Assembly: GCA_004802705.1 (NCBI GenBank)
Contig: SGPL01000165.1
Location: 1-59,120 of the forward strand
Direction of reading: 5' to 3'
Source of the DNA: Bondarzewia mesenterica
Lineage: Eukaryota; Basidiomycota; Agaricomycetes; Russulales; Bondarzewiaceae
DNA: 59,120 nucleotides
Below the pieces are notes generated by a model. That model was not told the origin of the DNA, did not search any database, and was given only the letters and a program-made list of their open reading frames with translations. The translations under genes were made by a program, and so were the position numbers. The first letter of the stretch is position 1. The number at the start of each line of letters is the position of its first letter. This document shows positions 13,139 to 25,633 of this stretch, one piece after another.

Positions 13139-15124
13139 ATGTTGACTGGCACAATTCTCCTATGTCGCTCGCGAACACCGGCCATTTTATCTTCTGGACT
13201 GCGGGTACTATCTACCTCATCAATCTCTCGAATTGGCTCCAATGAGAGGTTGGCGCTAGCGGAGAAAACAGTTGCTGTCGAGGAGACGGAAGACATAAAG
13301 GAACTCGACAGGCTGCTCAAGGTTGTCCGTACGTCGCCATGTACATTGACGACTGGCTATTTACGCAATCCTTTTTTGTTCTCTGGCTGCAGGCCGACGC
13401 TCTGACCCAACTTATCATTCGTACGTGAATCAGGCAGTTCTTCCATTCGCCCCATCTGAGGCAATGGCACGGCAGAATCGTACCCGTCAGAGGCTCTACC
13501 TCATGGGCAGAAGCCCTCCTCGATGCGTCTCCAAATAAGGACACCTCCGCTCGACCCCTCCGAGTTGCTTCCGAATCTCTCATTCCACGTTCCATGCATG
13601 ATTCATACACCGAGATATTTCTTCCCTTCGCATCTTCTCCAGACCTTCTGGATTTGTACACGAATGCATCTGGCGGAATTCGCACGGGAAAACTGTTTGA
13701 ACACCTTGATTCTTTGGCCGGTTCAATCTCCTATAAGCACATGCTGGGCCCTGGTGTTGAGACTTTGGGTAAAATTAAAGAAAGAGGCTTCTATATCGTC
13801 ACAGCCGCCGTTGACAGGTTTTAAGCGCGATCTGTTTTCATCAAACTGAAACGCTGAGCGTATCATTACTAGGCTGGACATGCTCGCCCCCATCACACCC
13901 ATCAGTGATATTCGACTTTCTGGGCACGTCATTCATGTCGGAAGAAGCTCCATGGAAGTTGCAGTGAAGATGGAGGCCTTGGGGGGAAATGGACAGGAGA
14001 AGACGCTCATGTTAGGTGATGTTCTTTTCTGTGTTTCTGGAAACTTTTCATGCTCAGAGCTGATCAGGTCGTTTCTCCATGGTCTGTCGAGATGCATTCA
14101 CCCTTCGTGCACACCCGGTGAACCCTCTCAAAGTCACCGCTCCCGAGGAACTGGCATTGCATGGCATGGGTGAAAGTGAGTTTTCTCAGCATCACCTTGA
14201 CCGACCCTGACTGAGTAATTTGATTGATCTGTGCCTTCATCAGTTCATAAAAAAACGACGGCAGTCGAACGCTTTGCGTTCATTATCCCGGGTACCACCG
14301 TCCTCGTCTGAGGCTGAAGCGCTGCATTCTTTCGTCCTGAAGTATGGCAAAGAAGATGGTGGGAGTATTGCGTCTGATGCGGAACGTGTTTGGATGGGCG
14401 ATACGAAGGTTGAGCGGACGATGTTGATGTTCCCACAGGAGCGCAAGTGAGCTGTGAATGCTTTCATCTTTGATTCAATGCTAATGACAATCTCAGCGTT
14501 CACCAGAAGATTTTTGGTGGATATCTCATGCGACTTGCATACGAGGTGATCATACACCTTGTCATTGCGAACTATGTTTTCTGATTCGCATCCTGCCCCG
14601 CCGCTATCTAGCTCGGTTTCAGCAACGCACGGCTCTTCACGCGCGAACGTGTACGCTTCCTGTCGCTTGACAACATCTCATTCGCGCGCCCGGTACCAAT
14701 TGGCTCCATCTTACGTCTCACTTCACATATCTTGCACACAAAATCTACGCCTCAATTTCCAGCTATCGTGGTATGCCGACCTCCATGTCTCGAAATTCCA
14801 AACTTAACATGTTCTTTTATGCTGCTCTCCTCATCGCTTGATGTGAAATTAAGCATGTTGGCGTGCAGGCCAATGTAGTAGACGTCGAAACCGGTCTTGA
14901 GCAAATGACGAATGATTTTCGGTTCACATGGTGTCGGGAAGAAGGTGCGCCATTGGCGAGGAAGGTTGTTCCCAAAACATACAAAGGTGTGCTTGCGATC
15001 TATATTTCGGTTGATATCAGTGCGCTCAACAGACCAATTTGCAGAGGCAATGTTATGGCTGGAGGGTAAGCGGGCATTGGACATGGGTGCTGCCATTCAG
15101 GGCTTGAGAACATCGCACCGGTGA
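13139..15124 (+). CDS. Mitochondrial acyl-CoA thioesterase, ACOT9-like (double hotdog)
   Basis: Hydrolyses acyl-CoA to free acid and CoA, by family assignment. The N-terminus (MLTGTILLCRSRTPAILSSG...) is basic and Ser-rich, fitting a mitochondrial presequence. Hotdog 1: SYTEIFLPFASS, NASGGIRTGKLFEHLDSLAG, SYKHMLGPGVETLG, IVTAAVDR and IRLSGHVIHVGRSSMEVAVK. Linker: ALRSLSRVPPSSSEAEALHS. Hotdog 2: ERTMLMFPQERNVHQKIFGG, YLMRLAYELGFS, FARPVPIGSILRLTSHI, QANVVDVETGLEQMTNDFRF. Introns near 13322-13392, 13435-13475, 13820-13875, 14017-14067, 14172-14242, 14448-14497, 14545-14610, 14768-14870 and 14990-15043. Two oddities: the splice structure around 13392-13500 is uncertain (a 40-nt intron works), and at the A7 run 14249-14255 one A must be dropped for KKRRQSNALRS to stay in frame. 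The rest is well conserved, so I take it as functional. Confidence 0.88.
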
Positions 15125-15479
15125 ACCTGCTCAGGTTGCATGACATGCGCACATATAGACATTATATTATCACGGCAGATGGACATTTTTGTCGCAAGGA
15201 CAATCAAGCTCATCCTCTAGATAGAGCTTTGGATGATGCGGCTTATTAGCTTTTGTATTTTTGAACTACCACTGTAGCGAACGCAACTTAAATACTACAG
15301 ACACAAACTGACTTTATACTCAACTTGTACTAAGACTCAGTCTAAGACTCATCGACATCCGACTGAGTTACTTGCATACGTAAGTCAAATACGTGACACG
15401 CGCCTCAGCTGCCTTCGAAACTTCCGATTTCTGTGCATGCAATCTCCATACGGCGTTCTGCTTCTTCGTGTCGTACACA
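15125..15479. other. Intergenic region upstream of HEATR5/LAA1
   Basis: 355 bases between two same-strand genes. Nothing specific is visible apart from short direct repeats of ACTCA/GACTGAG type around 15310-15370. Confidence 0.4.
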
Positions 15480-18400
15480 ATGAGCACGGACGACACCTTA
15501 ACACAGTTTTCCGTTGAGGCCAGTTCTCTGAACGAGGTAACCTCTCCCGAATTCCCCAAGTTCCTTGTACTAACCACAACTGCAGTCCAAGCTTTCTGGA
15601 GAGAATGGAGAGGTCTATTTGTTTCAATGGTTATCCTCATTGGAACGATTTCTGAAATCAGATTCTCTTGTGAGCGATGATCGTCGCTCGTTCTCCTGTA
15701 TAGCTCATCACTATCCAGGAAGACCTGAAGTCAACGCAACGGAGCATAGAGGACACGCTGATCAAAGCCATAACCAATGGTGATCCTTACCCGCCTCCTG
15801 GGCGACCTCTACGAATTGTTGTCGCGAAATGTCTGTCCATCATGTACACTCGGGGCGACTCGAAGACACTGTTCGATACACTCCTTGTCTTCTTGAAAAT
15901 TGTTGGGGATTTGAAGGCGCCTGCAGATAAAGATGTACACAAGATGTTCGTTTCTGTTATACGCGTCGCTGATAATTCGGCTCACCAAGGATTGTTAGTG
16001 CCGCTCTGTATTGCATTGGTGAACTGATGTTTGTGTTCGGTGCCCAAGTAAGTCCAATATATCGCCATCTCGCCTCTTTGTCCTCACATCGCTTCGAGGT
16101 CATGTCGTTCATGACCGAAATTGCAACTCTCTGTTTGAAAACCTACAAATCGTCATCTGTGAGTGGAGTTCGATTTTGGCTTTATAGTGTCTGGTTTCAA
16201 CTCTTAATTCTAGTCCATTACTCTACGGTATCACGCTGTCGTTGCTTTGCGGAAAGCCCTCGTGACAGCTCGAAGAGCAGCTACTGACTCTGTACTCCGG
16301 GACATAATCAAGCAAATGAAATCGGGGCTACATGACAAGTCTTTGCCCATACGGCGTGCTGCCTCTGATGTATGTCACGTTTTTCTATGTTGTTTGGTGT
16401 CGTTCACACCGCTGTCAGGTTCTTACCGTGATGTATTCTTTGGGAGACAATGACTGGACCGCTACCGAGATAGAGTCTGTCGTTACGCTCTGCGTGCGCA
16501 GTCTCGAAAATGCCGATCAACTCACCCGACACTCGCTCGCTCAGCTGGTTGGAACTGTGCTTTCGTCCAGTCAGGCCGAAGTTGTTCCTTCCACCACTGA
16601 GTCTTCCAAGAAGGGCAAGAAGGACAAAAAAGACGAAGAAGACGACGATCCTGCACCAGCGGTTCCTCCCGCAGAGAGGATAAAGACAATTCTCACTCTC
16701 CCAGAGATGCTCTCACAGCTCTCCATCCATTTGAACAAACCACAGACATCGCACAAGACTCGCATCGGTATTTTTGATTTCTATACTGCACTTTTCATCA
16801 TGCTTGGCGCTGCTTTTATCGAAAGCAACTACGCTGTCGTCGTCCAGCATCTCATATCTGACGTCGTCATGAGCGCGCGTAATCAGACGACTCGTTATGA
16901 AGTGCTTTTGATTAGAAGGCTTGTCGGGATCCTGCTTCGGGATCTCATTGGTGTGCGGATGCTCAGCGAGCAAGCGCAAATTGGGGCTATACAAGAACTT
17001 TCCAGCTCCTATATAAAACGGTGGCCTGCGTTGATGCCGGGCCAGAAAGAGCCTAGCGCTCACGGCTTGGCAATCGCTCTTCGAGAAGTTGCAGGCCTCC
17101 TTCAGCAACTAGGCAATGCACCTCTACCAGTACAGGTACGTTTTCAGGTTGCTATATACAACATCACCCCTGGACCAATGATCATTTAGAGTGCACTAGC
17201 GGAGCCGTTGGTCACTCTCCTTGCTCATCCCAGTCACACAGTCCGGATACATGCAAGCTGGGCTTTGCGTATATTCTGCTGTTCCTCACCCCTACGCCTA
17301 CCCAAGATCATCATCAATGTCTTGGACCTGTTGCAGCGCGACATCTCTCTTATGACATCTCAAACGGCACCCGCCGATCTTCATTCTCGTGCTATAGGAC
17401 ACGCGTACGGATTGGCCGCTCTTGTCACAGTCATTCCCGAGAAACCACTCTATGTGTCCTATGACATTAGCGCCAAGGTCTTAGATATGGCCATCCAACT
17501 CCTGAAACGTTCTGGAAACCATGACGTTAAGGTCGCGAGCGTGGAGGTCGAAATTGCCTGGACATGCATCGGTTCTTTGATGACACTCGGGCCTAATTTC
17601 GTACGTGCATATCTCCCCCAGCTGCTCGTACTCTGGAGGAATGCGCTTCCGAAGCCAACGAGCAAGGACACTTTGAGTGGTAGTGGACGGACGGTATCCG
17701 AGTGGACCTTCCTTCTGCATGTTCGTGAGAGCGCTTTGGGGGCCATCTTGTGTTTCTTGCGCCACAATTCCCCTGCTCTTATTACTCTCGATGTTGCCCG
17801 CCGGATCGCGACAATCCTCGCCAACGCATTTCTCTTCGTGAACGCCTTTACCTCCCAAAATATAGAGGAACCGTCGGGATCAGGCATCGAGAAACCGGAT
17901 GGCCCGTCTACACGTTTGAGAGAAGCACTTCTCAGGAGAAGGGTTCTACAGTGTTTCTCCGCTTTGGGTGTTGCCAATATATCTGAGAATACTCAGGCGG
18001 CCTTATTGCAATCCGTCATTTCATTGGTCGCTAGTTCAGACGGTTATATGGGATCCTCTGTTCAGGCCGCTATTGCATCTTCTTCAGGTTCTTTCACCTC
18101 GATCTGGCAAACTCTAGATGGATACGCGTATGGTGTCACATCCATTCAAGCTTCTGAGGAGTACATACATGAATCCACAAGCGATCCCTCGTTGGCTAAG
18201 AATCGCCTCAATCGCGACTCTATAGAATCATCTATTGACGAATTGGTGAGCATATGCTTTCAGATTGAACATCAATGCACGCTGCTGACCTGAAGGCAAA
18301 GCTACGCAGACCAATCTTACAATCCTGTGAACACGATCCCCTGTCAACATGCCAGGCATTTGACTTCAGCACAGAGCTGTCATGGCCAGAGTTTTCCCCT

Positions 18401-21400
18401 GCTGCGACTGCAGTTGTAGACGCAGGTTTGAATCTATTCGCTCACCTTCTTCCATTGCAAGATGTCGCGTCGGCTTCGCGTACTATCACACAACTCATCG
18501 ATTCTGTTCGCTCCCCAAAATTTGACAAAAACATTGGGCGTAAAGCGGCAGCTTTTACCAATGCGACCACGTCAATTTTATTGTCTTTACGTCAGGCTAT
18601 GGTATCTCCTTCGCGGCAGGCCAGAGATATTTTTGGCAGCTCTCAAATGACAGCCCCTATCTCGGCATTTTTGAAGGCAAGTATCACAGTTTGTATGCAT
18701 CCAAATACAGTATCATCAACTGCGCCATAGGATGCTCTCGTCGATGGGGATCCCGTCCTCCGGTTAGCCGGAAGTGAGGCTCTTGGTTGCCTTGCCAGTC
18801 TGGCCGACAACGTGTTCCTGGCCAGTCAAATGAAGACTCTGGTCGACCAAGTCGTCAACAACCGTGATCCCCAAGGACGGGCGGGGTGCGCACTGGCATT
18901 AGGTGCAATTTATAGCCACGTCGCAGTCTCGCAGCAGGACCATTGCTTAAAACAACTGTCAACATTCTGATGTCACTCAGCAAAGATGCTCACCCTCTTG
19001 TCCACTTTTGGGCTCTTCATTCTCTTTCACGTGTCATCAATGCTGCCAGTTTGGCGTATGCACCTTATGTTCCCAGCACTCTCGGTATGTTATTCAAAGT
19101 TTATATGCTGGAATCCCATGAACCCGAAGGCGGGACGATGGCAAACGTGAATATCAGCGGCGATCTGCCTGCGTACCAGGTCGCATGCCAGATGATTGAT
19201 GCCGTCATAACAGTGCTGGGACCTGACATTCAGGAATCGCCTCGTTCCCGTACACTAATCTTGGATCTTGTGCATCAATTCATGGGTGAAGATGACGAAG
19301 GGATCCGTGTCGAAGCAATCAAATGCATCCAACACTTCCTCATGTTTGCCCCAGTGTTCGTCGATGTTCCCGAGCTGATCAACCAATTCCGTACGCACTT
19401 GAACTCATCTCGCCGGCCATTGAAACTTGTGTCCATCCACGCGCTCTACCAACTAGTCCAGAAAGACGCCTTGTTGGTATCCAAGATTGGAGGTGATCTT
19501 CTGGTGGAGGAATTGTTTGGTATGCTGGATGGCGACCCTTCCATTGAAGGTGTTCGTAGAGTCATATCTAGCTGGTTGCAGCAAACCGTGGTACATAACC
19601 CTTCTGCGTGGATCGATCTATGCCAAAAGATAATGTCGCGGACTACGGCGACTCAGCAGGTCACCGACGCTGTCTCAAAAGGAGGGGCTTTGTATGACGA
19701 TGAAGGGGAATCTCTGAGTACCGGGATGTCTCAGGAAGCAGCTGCATCTGGTCAGGGTCGTTTAACCTCGCGCTGGAGGACACAGCTTTTTGCTTTGCAA
19801 TGCCTACATGATATCTGCACCATCGTCGCTCATTCTGGTCGAAGTGAACAGCTAGATATCGCATTGTCTCGACGCCTCGGTATTCCAGTTGCAGGTCTCC
19901 TCGTTTCCCGTGTTCCTGATCTGATCAAGATGGCCTTCACTGCATCGACCGCCTATGTCACCGAGATTCGGCTGGAGGGTCTGGTCGTGTTGCGCGATGT
20001 CATCCAGGTAATTCTCATACAATACTTTTGACAGAAATGTGTTAAACGAGCCTGTCAGATATTCTCAAAAACCCCAGATCCCGATTATGAGGATGCATTT
20101 CTGCTTGAACAACATCAGGCACCGATAACAGCAGCACTGACCCCAGCCTTCACAGCCGACTCCACTCCTGAGATTTTGGCTTCCGCCATTGGCGCTTGTG
20201 CTATATTCGTTGGCTGTGGCATTGTCAAAGATGTCACAAGGATGGGCAGAATCTTGAAGCTCCTGACATCCGCGCTAGACCAATGCAAAGGTAATAGTAT
20301 CAATTCGCCAGTCCTATCCAGTTCCTGACAAGTAGTGAAGGTTCAGGCATGCTTACATTGGGCGAAGCCGGAGAGGGGAGTCCGAATGCATCTGCAATGC
20401 TACGAATAGCGACCCTCTCTGCTTGGGCCGAGCTCACTTCCGCAAGTTCTGAACAATCATACCTCAAAGACGTTGTGAAGCCATATCATGCAACTCTGAC
20501 CTCTCTTTGGGTTGCTGCGCTACGGGACTATGCTAGTATACGGGCTGGCTCCGAGGTCATGCAAGAGTCATCTGCGCCTCTGGACATAGCGTATGCAAAC
20601 CTTGGAAAGGACATCCTATTGCCCGTACGTCTAGGTCACGAACTGTCATCCTTTGACTCACTTTGTTCTTTAGTATTATGCTGAATCTTGGCCTGTCATC
20701 TTGCAAGCTGTCGCAACAGCCATGGAGGCGCATGATCCATATGTTCGAGCGGCTATGGATGGCGTTGAAAACCTTGCCAGTGTTGAAGTCAGCAATGGCA
20801 TCCCGGAGACACGCAAGGATCCGACCTTAATGTTTTTCGTCCTTTTCGGTCTGGTCTACGAAGCTTTGTCAACTCCCTCCGAATCTGCTCCATCAACAAA
20901 CAATCATCTATCCTTCACTGCTTTAAAGACGATGAAAAGCCTTGTTCGTCAGGAGTACTCTGGCCAGGCATTGTTGGAGCCTACAATTTTTGATGAACTC
21001 TTGAACCTTTGGTATCGGATGGCGATGACAGAGTCTGCGACCGTCCAAATCCATCTCGTGGAAACAATCGTGGTCTTTGCAAAAAGCAATGCCAATGGTT
21101 CCACGTGCGTTTAGCTGTTTATTCCGTATTCCCGAGATATGTGCATATGACGCCTTCCATCATATCCAGATCATCTCTCTCTCCTCCGATGCACTGTTTA
21201 AGAATATGCGCTTTCATTCTGAAAAATGCACTTCCTGGCGCGCAGAATATGACACGATGTTTGTTTTTTTATCTATTTACTTCTCTCGAATAAGGTACTA
21301 ACTCCACTGTAGACAGCGATACCAGTGTCCTGGACCGGACAAATCTCATCAAGAAATCTTTCGATGCTTTGATGGCCATAAGTGGCTCATTCGATGCAGA

Positions 21401-22477
21401 TACGTACGAGGAAGTAAGGGCAGTCGCGGTCGCGTTGTATAGCGGTGAGTTTTCTGACCCAGCTCATCATGGCACTATCTGACTTGTACATAGAATTACT
21501 CAAGGATGAATCATCTAGCATTGACTTTGCTGGTCCTACGCTGCCTTCGTTGAAGTCTCTTCTCACTCAGCCATCCGAAAGTGCAGACTCTTCCGAGACG
21601 TCCGCTCGGCTGGTCCACGGTCTCCTATCGGCCTGCCTGTTGAATATTGACGAAATGAAGTGAGCGACCTCACATAAGAACTGGCACTCATGGATTTTGA
21701 CAATAAATGTAGAGGACGATCCGGCTCCATCTCTGCCAATAAAATCAAGAATAATTTCTTGGCCGCGGTGCTCATATTAACTGTCATCCCTTCGACTATT
21801 AAAGTTGGACGTGATGTTGTATCCCGCTGTTGCTTCCTTATTTCAGAGAAGCTGGCAGAAGCACAAGAGGTAAAGCCGGCATTTCTTCACCATCGAGGTC
21901 ATCAACTAACATTTTGCAGATGGCGCTCACTGCAGCACACTGTGCAAAGACTTTAATCGCTGCTTCTGGATCTGGAAACGTCGTGCTGCATCAGTGTGCA
22001 AAGACGTTGCTTCCGGGGATGGTAGAATATGTTGCAAAGGTTGCCGGGTTGGCATCAGATGAAGGTGCAATTCAGAAGCAAATTGCGACCATGGGTGAAG
22101 TCTTTAAAGCCTTTGCAGTCTTATTCAGCGGGGTTGTGGAGGATGCACGTACGTCAATACCCTCCCTCTATACGATCATCGTGGATTCTGATGTAGCCCA
22201 TCCACTAGGCGTCCGTGTGCTTGGTGTCCTTTTGCCAACTTTGACTCTGCTTCTTGAGCCAAATGAATCGCCCGTACCCGCCATTCACTCACAGGCCCTT
22301 ACTCAGTTGTTATCTTACGCTTCAGCTTCGCCGGCCGCGTTCAAGGAAGCTACAAGCAAATTAGACCCGGCGACGCGAGAGCGTTTAGAAGGCAGTGTTA
22401 GACAAGCTTTAGGTGCGAGGGCTTCCACGAGTGCTCAGCCTGCTGTTAAACCTCAGATATCCTTACGTTCGTTTTAA
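15480..22477 (+). CDS. HEATR5/LAA1-family HEAT-repeat protein
   Basis: A very large alpha-solenoid protein, about 2,000 residues after splicing, close to yeast Laa1 (AP-1 accessory protein) and animal HEATR5A/B. The family acts with the clathrin adaptor AP-1 in trans-Golgi/endosome sorting. N-terminal family block: PYPPPGRPLRIVVAKCLS, then RGDSKTLFDTLLVFLKIVGD. HEAT helices follow throughout, e.g. YHAVVALRKALVTARRAA, LGAAFIESNYAVVVQHLISD, LRESALGAILCFLRHNSP-like and CLRICAFILKNALPGAQN. A Lys/Asp-rich low-complexity linker (KKGKKDKKDEEDDDPAPA) is at about 16610. Introns near 15530-15700, 15960-16030, 16045-16105, 16155-16215, 16370-16420, 17137-17190, 18245-18290, 18675-18730, 18900-18945, 20008-20060, 20290-20345, 20625-20675, 21107-21165, 21255-21312, 21447-21495, 21660-21710 and 21870-21920. 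The ATG at 15480 precedes the first conserved block. No broken frame found. It lies 276 bp upstream of COG7, another Golgi-traffic gene. Confidence 0.9.
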
Positions 22478-22753
22478 TTGATTAATATTCAATGTTACGC
22501 TACAATACATGATGGAACATTTTATGTACAATCATGAAATATGTTGTTATTTCGATGTTTTAAGGTGATTCAAGGTGTCGAGATTGTTTCGCCGAGCTAG
22601 ATTGTTCACTGAGTGCTTATGCATGTAAAACCGGTGCAAATAAGGATAGACAGCAGCCTTCTTGAACCTCGAGTCCACTTCACCGCAAGTCGGTCCTTCA
22701 CAGCTGTCCCGATTGTTCAGTCCACTGATTGCTCACCATTAAAGTAGAACAGA

Positions 22754-25454
22754 ATGGCGTCACTTTCAGAAGAAACGCGACCGCTTTCACCCAGTTTTTT
22801 GAACAGCTTGGGAAGTTTGGCGAACGAGGACGATGTAGTTGCATGGGTGAACGAGATATTGGAGACGGGCAGCGACGAAGATTCGACCAAGCCGCCTGAT
22901 CTCAACGCACTTGACCGACACGTCTCTCGACTAGTTCCCTCTCTCGACGTTGCCAGCGAAGATGTTTCATCACAACTCGAGCGCCTCATTGACGACATCT
23001 CGCGTTCCGCGTCGCGTCTTTCCTATGACCTTCATTTCATGGGAGATAGTGCAGTCTCCCTCCAAGGGTCTCTTCAAGAATTGGCAGCGCGGTCAGATAC
23101 CTCCCTCTCTGTGGATGTATCTCAAGCTCTGGAACGGCTTCATTCTCTGGATAATATTAAACGCCATATGGTTACCGCCAGAGATGTCTTACGAGAAGCG
23201 GAAAGCTGGAGCACCCTCGAATCCGAGGTTTCCTCTCTGTTGGCCGAACAAAGCTACGAAAAAGCAGCAGAGAAACTATCCGAAGCCAACAAGAGCATGG
23301 TCGTCTTCGAGAATACCTCTGATTATGACCACCGCCGTGCTCTGATGGTCAGTTTGCAGAATCAACTGGAAGCCTCTCTCAGTTCCGCCCTGATCGCAGC
23401 GATCAATGGCCAGGATGTCGCGGTGTGCAGAAATTACTACACCATATTCTGTAATATTCAACGCGACTCAGAGTTCCGGACGTATTACTATGGTTCGCGC
23501 AGGAGTTCCCTTCTCACAATGTGGCAAGAAGCTATATTCGAAGACATCGGCGACTCCCACAATCCTCCCTCGTCGACGCTTCTAACCAAGTCATTTTCTT
23601 CGTTCCTTCCCATGTTTTTCTCAGCATTTCTATCCACATTGAATGCAGAACGTACATCAGTGTCTGCTATCTTTCCTGATCCTCAGTCGACCCTTGCGGC
23701 CTTCATCACGTCGACTCTGGGAACCCTCCAACCGACCTTCCCACAGCGCCTCACATCAACATCCAATTGCTATGGGTCCTCGGCTCTATTGGAGATCATG
23801 GCATCCTTCAAGGCAACGGAACAGTTCGCTGTTGCTGCCGAAAAAAAATATAGAGAGGACAGAAAACTCTACACCCCTATCACACCCGTCGGTGGACGCG
23901 GGCGCAGCTCACAAATACCAACAGCGCCGACGCTCCAATCGTCTGTCCATGTCTAGGCGGATGAGCACCAATATGTCATCGACGAGTGGCTCAGGGCCTT
24001 TTGTCCTTCCTGCAAGCGCGTTAGATTGGGACCAGGAGCTCTTCGAGCCCTTTCTTGAATTTCAGTTGGACTATGGCGCGTTAGAAAAGCGCCTCTTGGA
24101 TTCATCGCTACAGAGCATTCTACGAAGTGACGACAACGGAGCTGGAGCCTCCGTTGATCACGCTCGAGTACTCAAAGAGCGATCTGTGGACGTCTTCAGT
24201 CTCGCTGAAGAGAGCCTTGGCAGAGTGGTTGCATTCACTCATGGGTATGGACTTGTGGGTCTCATCAAAGCTCTTGAGCATCTCTTCCAGGCTTTCATCG
24301 ACGCGTCCAGAAACGAGTTTTCGGAGCGTTCTTCCACGTCGCAGAGGCCACTGTCAACCTCGAATTCTGGTGACGATCTCGCCGATCTGGACTACACGCT
24401 TGAAGATTGGACCGAGATTCAGATGTGGTTACATCTACTTGGAGCCCTTCGTGTTGTCCTCGATCGAATGCGCGTCTTTGAAGCCAAATTGCATTCCGTA
24501 CTCCTCCAAATCTCGAGTACCTTCCGATCGTCCTCACAAAATCTCGGAAGTACGTACATTCCCGGGACTACGAAGGGCGAAGTCCAACTTCTGGCTCAGT
24601 CGGCGCTGAACTCCGTCGAGCTGTATAACCTTCTGCAGGAGGCCGACCCTGAGACACGAACTAATCAGGATCCCATCCCGAAGCCTGCGCAACCTTCCCG
24701 ATACCATAACTCGCTGCTGACGCAATCCCACGCTTCGTTATCTGCATTCACCAGCCTCTGTCAGAAGTCCTTGCAAGACGCGATGTTGTCTCCCTTATAC
24801 ATGCACCTCGCCTACTATGCGTCTTCTCCCCTGTGGGCTGCGTCTAGTGACCCTCGAACGAAGCGCGCGGGTTCGACAGCCGTCAGCGATGCCCAAGTTC
24901 CTGTGTTCTCCCTCTCTCCTACTGAGACCATCCAGCGCGTCGCCGAAGGACTTCTCAACCTGCCTAGATTGTTCGAAGTCTACGCAGATGACGACGTCCT
25001 CTCTTTCTCTATCGACACCCTCCCCTTTGTCGACCAGGAGCTCATTGAGACGCTCTCCGAGCAAGCCTCAGGTGAAGCACGGCCCATTCATTCCCGCCGC
25101 CAGTCCATGACGCTGAAGGGCCAGGTTGCTCCACGGTCGACTCCAGAGTTCACCCCCGAAGCCATCGCTTCAGTCTGGCTTTCGTCCCTTGGCCTCTCGC
25201 TTCTGTCCCACCTGATATCGACAGTCTTACCCAAGATCAGCGTCCTCTCACCCGCCGGCGCTGCGCAACTTTCCTCCGACCTAGGATACTTAACCAACAT
25301 CGTGGGTGCCCTAAACGTTACAAGTGAAGCGCTCGATAGTTGGCGAGAATATGTGGGTCTAGGAGATGAGGAAGGTCGCGAACAGGCCGAGTCGAGTTCG
25401 TCGAATGCAATCTTTGCACGAGTCGCGAAAATGAGAGGGTGGTCTACAACTTAA
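22754..25454 (+). CDS. COG7: Conserved oligomeric Golgi complex subunit 7
   Basis: Subunit of lobe B of the COG tether, which docks retrograde vesicles at the Golgi. The N-terminus DDVVAWVNEILETGSDED fits COG7 (D-V..WIN). A helical region follows with LHSLDNIKRHMVTARDVLREAESWSTLESEV near 23140-23240. The second half has DWDQELFEPFLEFQLDYGALEKRLLDSSL (24030-24110), which is characteristic. It is a single exon with no introns. One frame change is required between residue ~365 and the basic block RRRSNRLSMSRRMS. An A8 run at 23841-23848 is the likely cause: dropping one A gives exactly 899 codons plus stop across 22754-25454. No other defect was seen. The convergent RRM gene ends 179 bp away. 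Confidence 0.87.
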
Positions 25455-25633
25455 GCTGTCCGCTTTGCAGCCCGTACGCGCATGATAATATCAGAGGTAT
25501 TAGTAGTTATGTTATGTGCAGCACCCATATCCTCGCCCCTTCTCCTGTTGGAATCAATCAAGAAAACAATCGACACAGTACAAATATAAGATTAGACAGA
25601 AGGCATAACCGTAAGCACAGATATCAGCCACAA